The notes beneath the pieces are model-generated. The model did no database searches. It was given only the letters and a program-made list of their open reading frames with translations, and was not told where the DNA came from. 5,273 nt of DNA from Dehalococcoidia bacterium (lineage in GTDB: Bacteria > Chloroflexota > Dehalococcoidia > UBA3495), in NCBI GenBank assembly GCA_002708395.1, contig PANP01000008.1, positions 1,972 to 7,244 on the forward strand. The letters are read 5' to 3'. Below, piece by piece: positions 4,864-5,273 of the stretch. The translations under genes were made by a program, and so were the position numbers. Each line of letters begins with the position of its first letter. The first letter of the stretch is position 1.

Positions 4864-5273
4864 GTGACAACCACATCAACTGACTACGACCTAGTACTGA
4901 CGGGAGGCACGCTGCTGGATCCCGGGCAGGGCATCCACGGCCGGCGGGATGTGGCCTTCAAAGATGGTTTGGTCGCCGCTGTAGCCGAGCGTATCGAGGC
5001 CGGACCGGACGTTGCGACGGTCGATGTAACCGGGAAGCTGATAACGCCGGGTCTCATCGATATTCATGGCCATTTCTACCATGGCGGCAACGGATCGGCG
5101 GTTCACCCCGACCAGAACTGCTTGTCCGCAGGCACGACCACCGGTGTCGATGCCGGCAGCGCCGGATTTCTGAACTACCAGGCTATGAGGGATTATGTGT
5201 TCCCGGCTCACCGCACCAGGCTGTTGGCCTTCTTGCATATCAGCGCCGTGGGACTGGCCAACAACCGCGTTCT
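4864..5273 (+). CDS. Amidohydrolase family metallohydrolase, 3'-truncated by window edge
   Basis: The first 136 codons of a cyclic-amidohydrolase-superfamily enzyme run off the right edge. The N-terminus has the typical small beta-sandwich signature, DYDLVLTGGTLLDPGQGI (7-24). It continues with DVAFKDGLVAAV and then GKLITPGLIDIHGHFYHGG (57-75). The HxH pair H68/H70 is the expected metal-binding motif at the end of the first barrel strand. AGTTTGVDAGSAG (89-101) and LLAFLHIS (120-127) follow in the usual order. The pattern resembles the amidohydrolase/deacetylase group rather than classical dihydroorotase, but the substrate cannot be assigned because the later metal ligands are outside the window. 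The start is GTG at 4864. An in-frame TAG at 4849 excludes a longer form, and GAAGG (4851-4855) lies 8 nt upstream. The preceding 72-bp gap holds a direct repeat of GAGTCG (4791-4796 and 4803-4808) and no clear promoter. Confidence 0.9.
   Translation, partial: MTTTSTDYDLVLTGGTLLDPGQGIHGRRDVAFKDGLVAAVAERIEAGPDVATVDVTGKLITPGLIDIHGHFYHGGNGSAVHPDQNCLSAGTTTGVDAGSAGFLNYQAMRDYVFPAHRTRLLAFLHISAVGLANNRV

Overview
The window is about 5.3 kb of moderately GC-rich bacterial DNA. It holds six protein-coding genes in two divergent groups around a gene-free control region (2135-2592). The gene mix suggests an uncultured environmental bacterium: a DUF1800/DUF1501 pair, a site-2-type membrane protease, an amidohydrolase and two unassigned acidic proteins. 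Chloroflexota (Dehalococcoidia/SAR202-like) is my guess from the overall feel of the proteins. No rRNA or marker gene in the window confirms this.

Minus strand, 1-2134. A DUF1800 gene (734-2134) is followed by a DUF1501 gene (1-617, running off the left edge). The two families are habitual neighbours and of unknown biochemical role. The 116-bp gap between them holds a long near-perfect inverted repeat (668-730) built from CAGCT-containing units. Upstream of DUF1800 is a textbook sigma70-type promoter: TTGACA, 17 bp, TATGAT, on the minus strand. Its -35 lies inside a dyad, and a second dyad lies in the predicted 5' leader. This pair therefore looks regulated.

Control region, 2135-2592. It contains the minus-strand promoter, an AT-rich stretch, and a plus-strand promoter whose perfect TATAAT sits between the arms of an inverted repeat. 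A roughly 130-nt leader that can fold into two hairpin domains comes next.

Plus strand, 2593-5273. First is an unassigned 259-aa protein with a TIM-barrel-like strand pattern and an acidic tail. Next is a 232-aa M50/site-2 protease with HEFSH and LDG motifs, then a 148-aa acidic helical protein I do not recognise. Last is the start of an amidohydrolase with an HxH metal motif, which begins at GTG and runs off the right edge. Gaps of 91, 182 and 72 bp separate them, so at least the third gene probably has its own promoter. The functional link between these genes is not evident.

I found no mobile element, CRISPR array, tRNA, rRNA or defence system. The best leads are the regulatory architecture of the divergent region, the structured leader, the CAGCT repeat and the two unassigned proteins.
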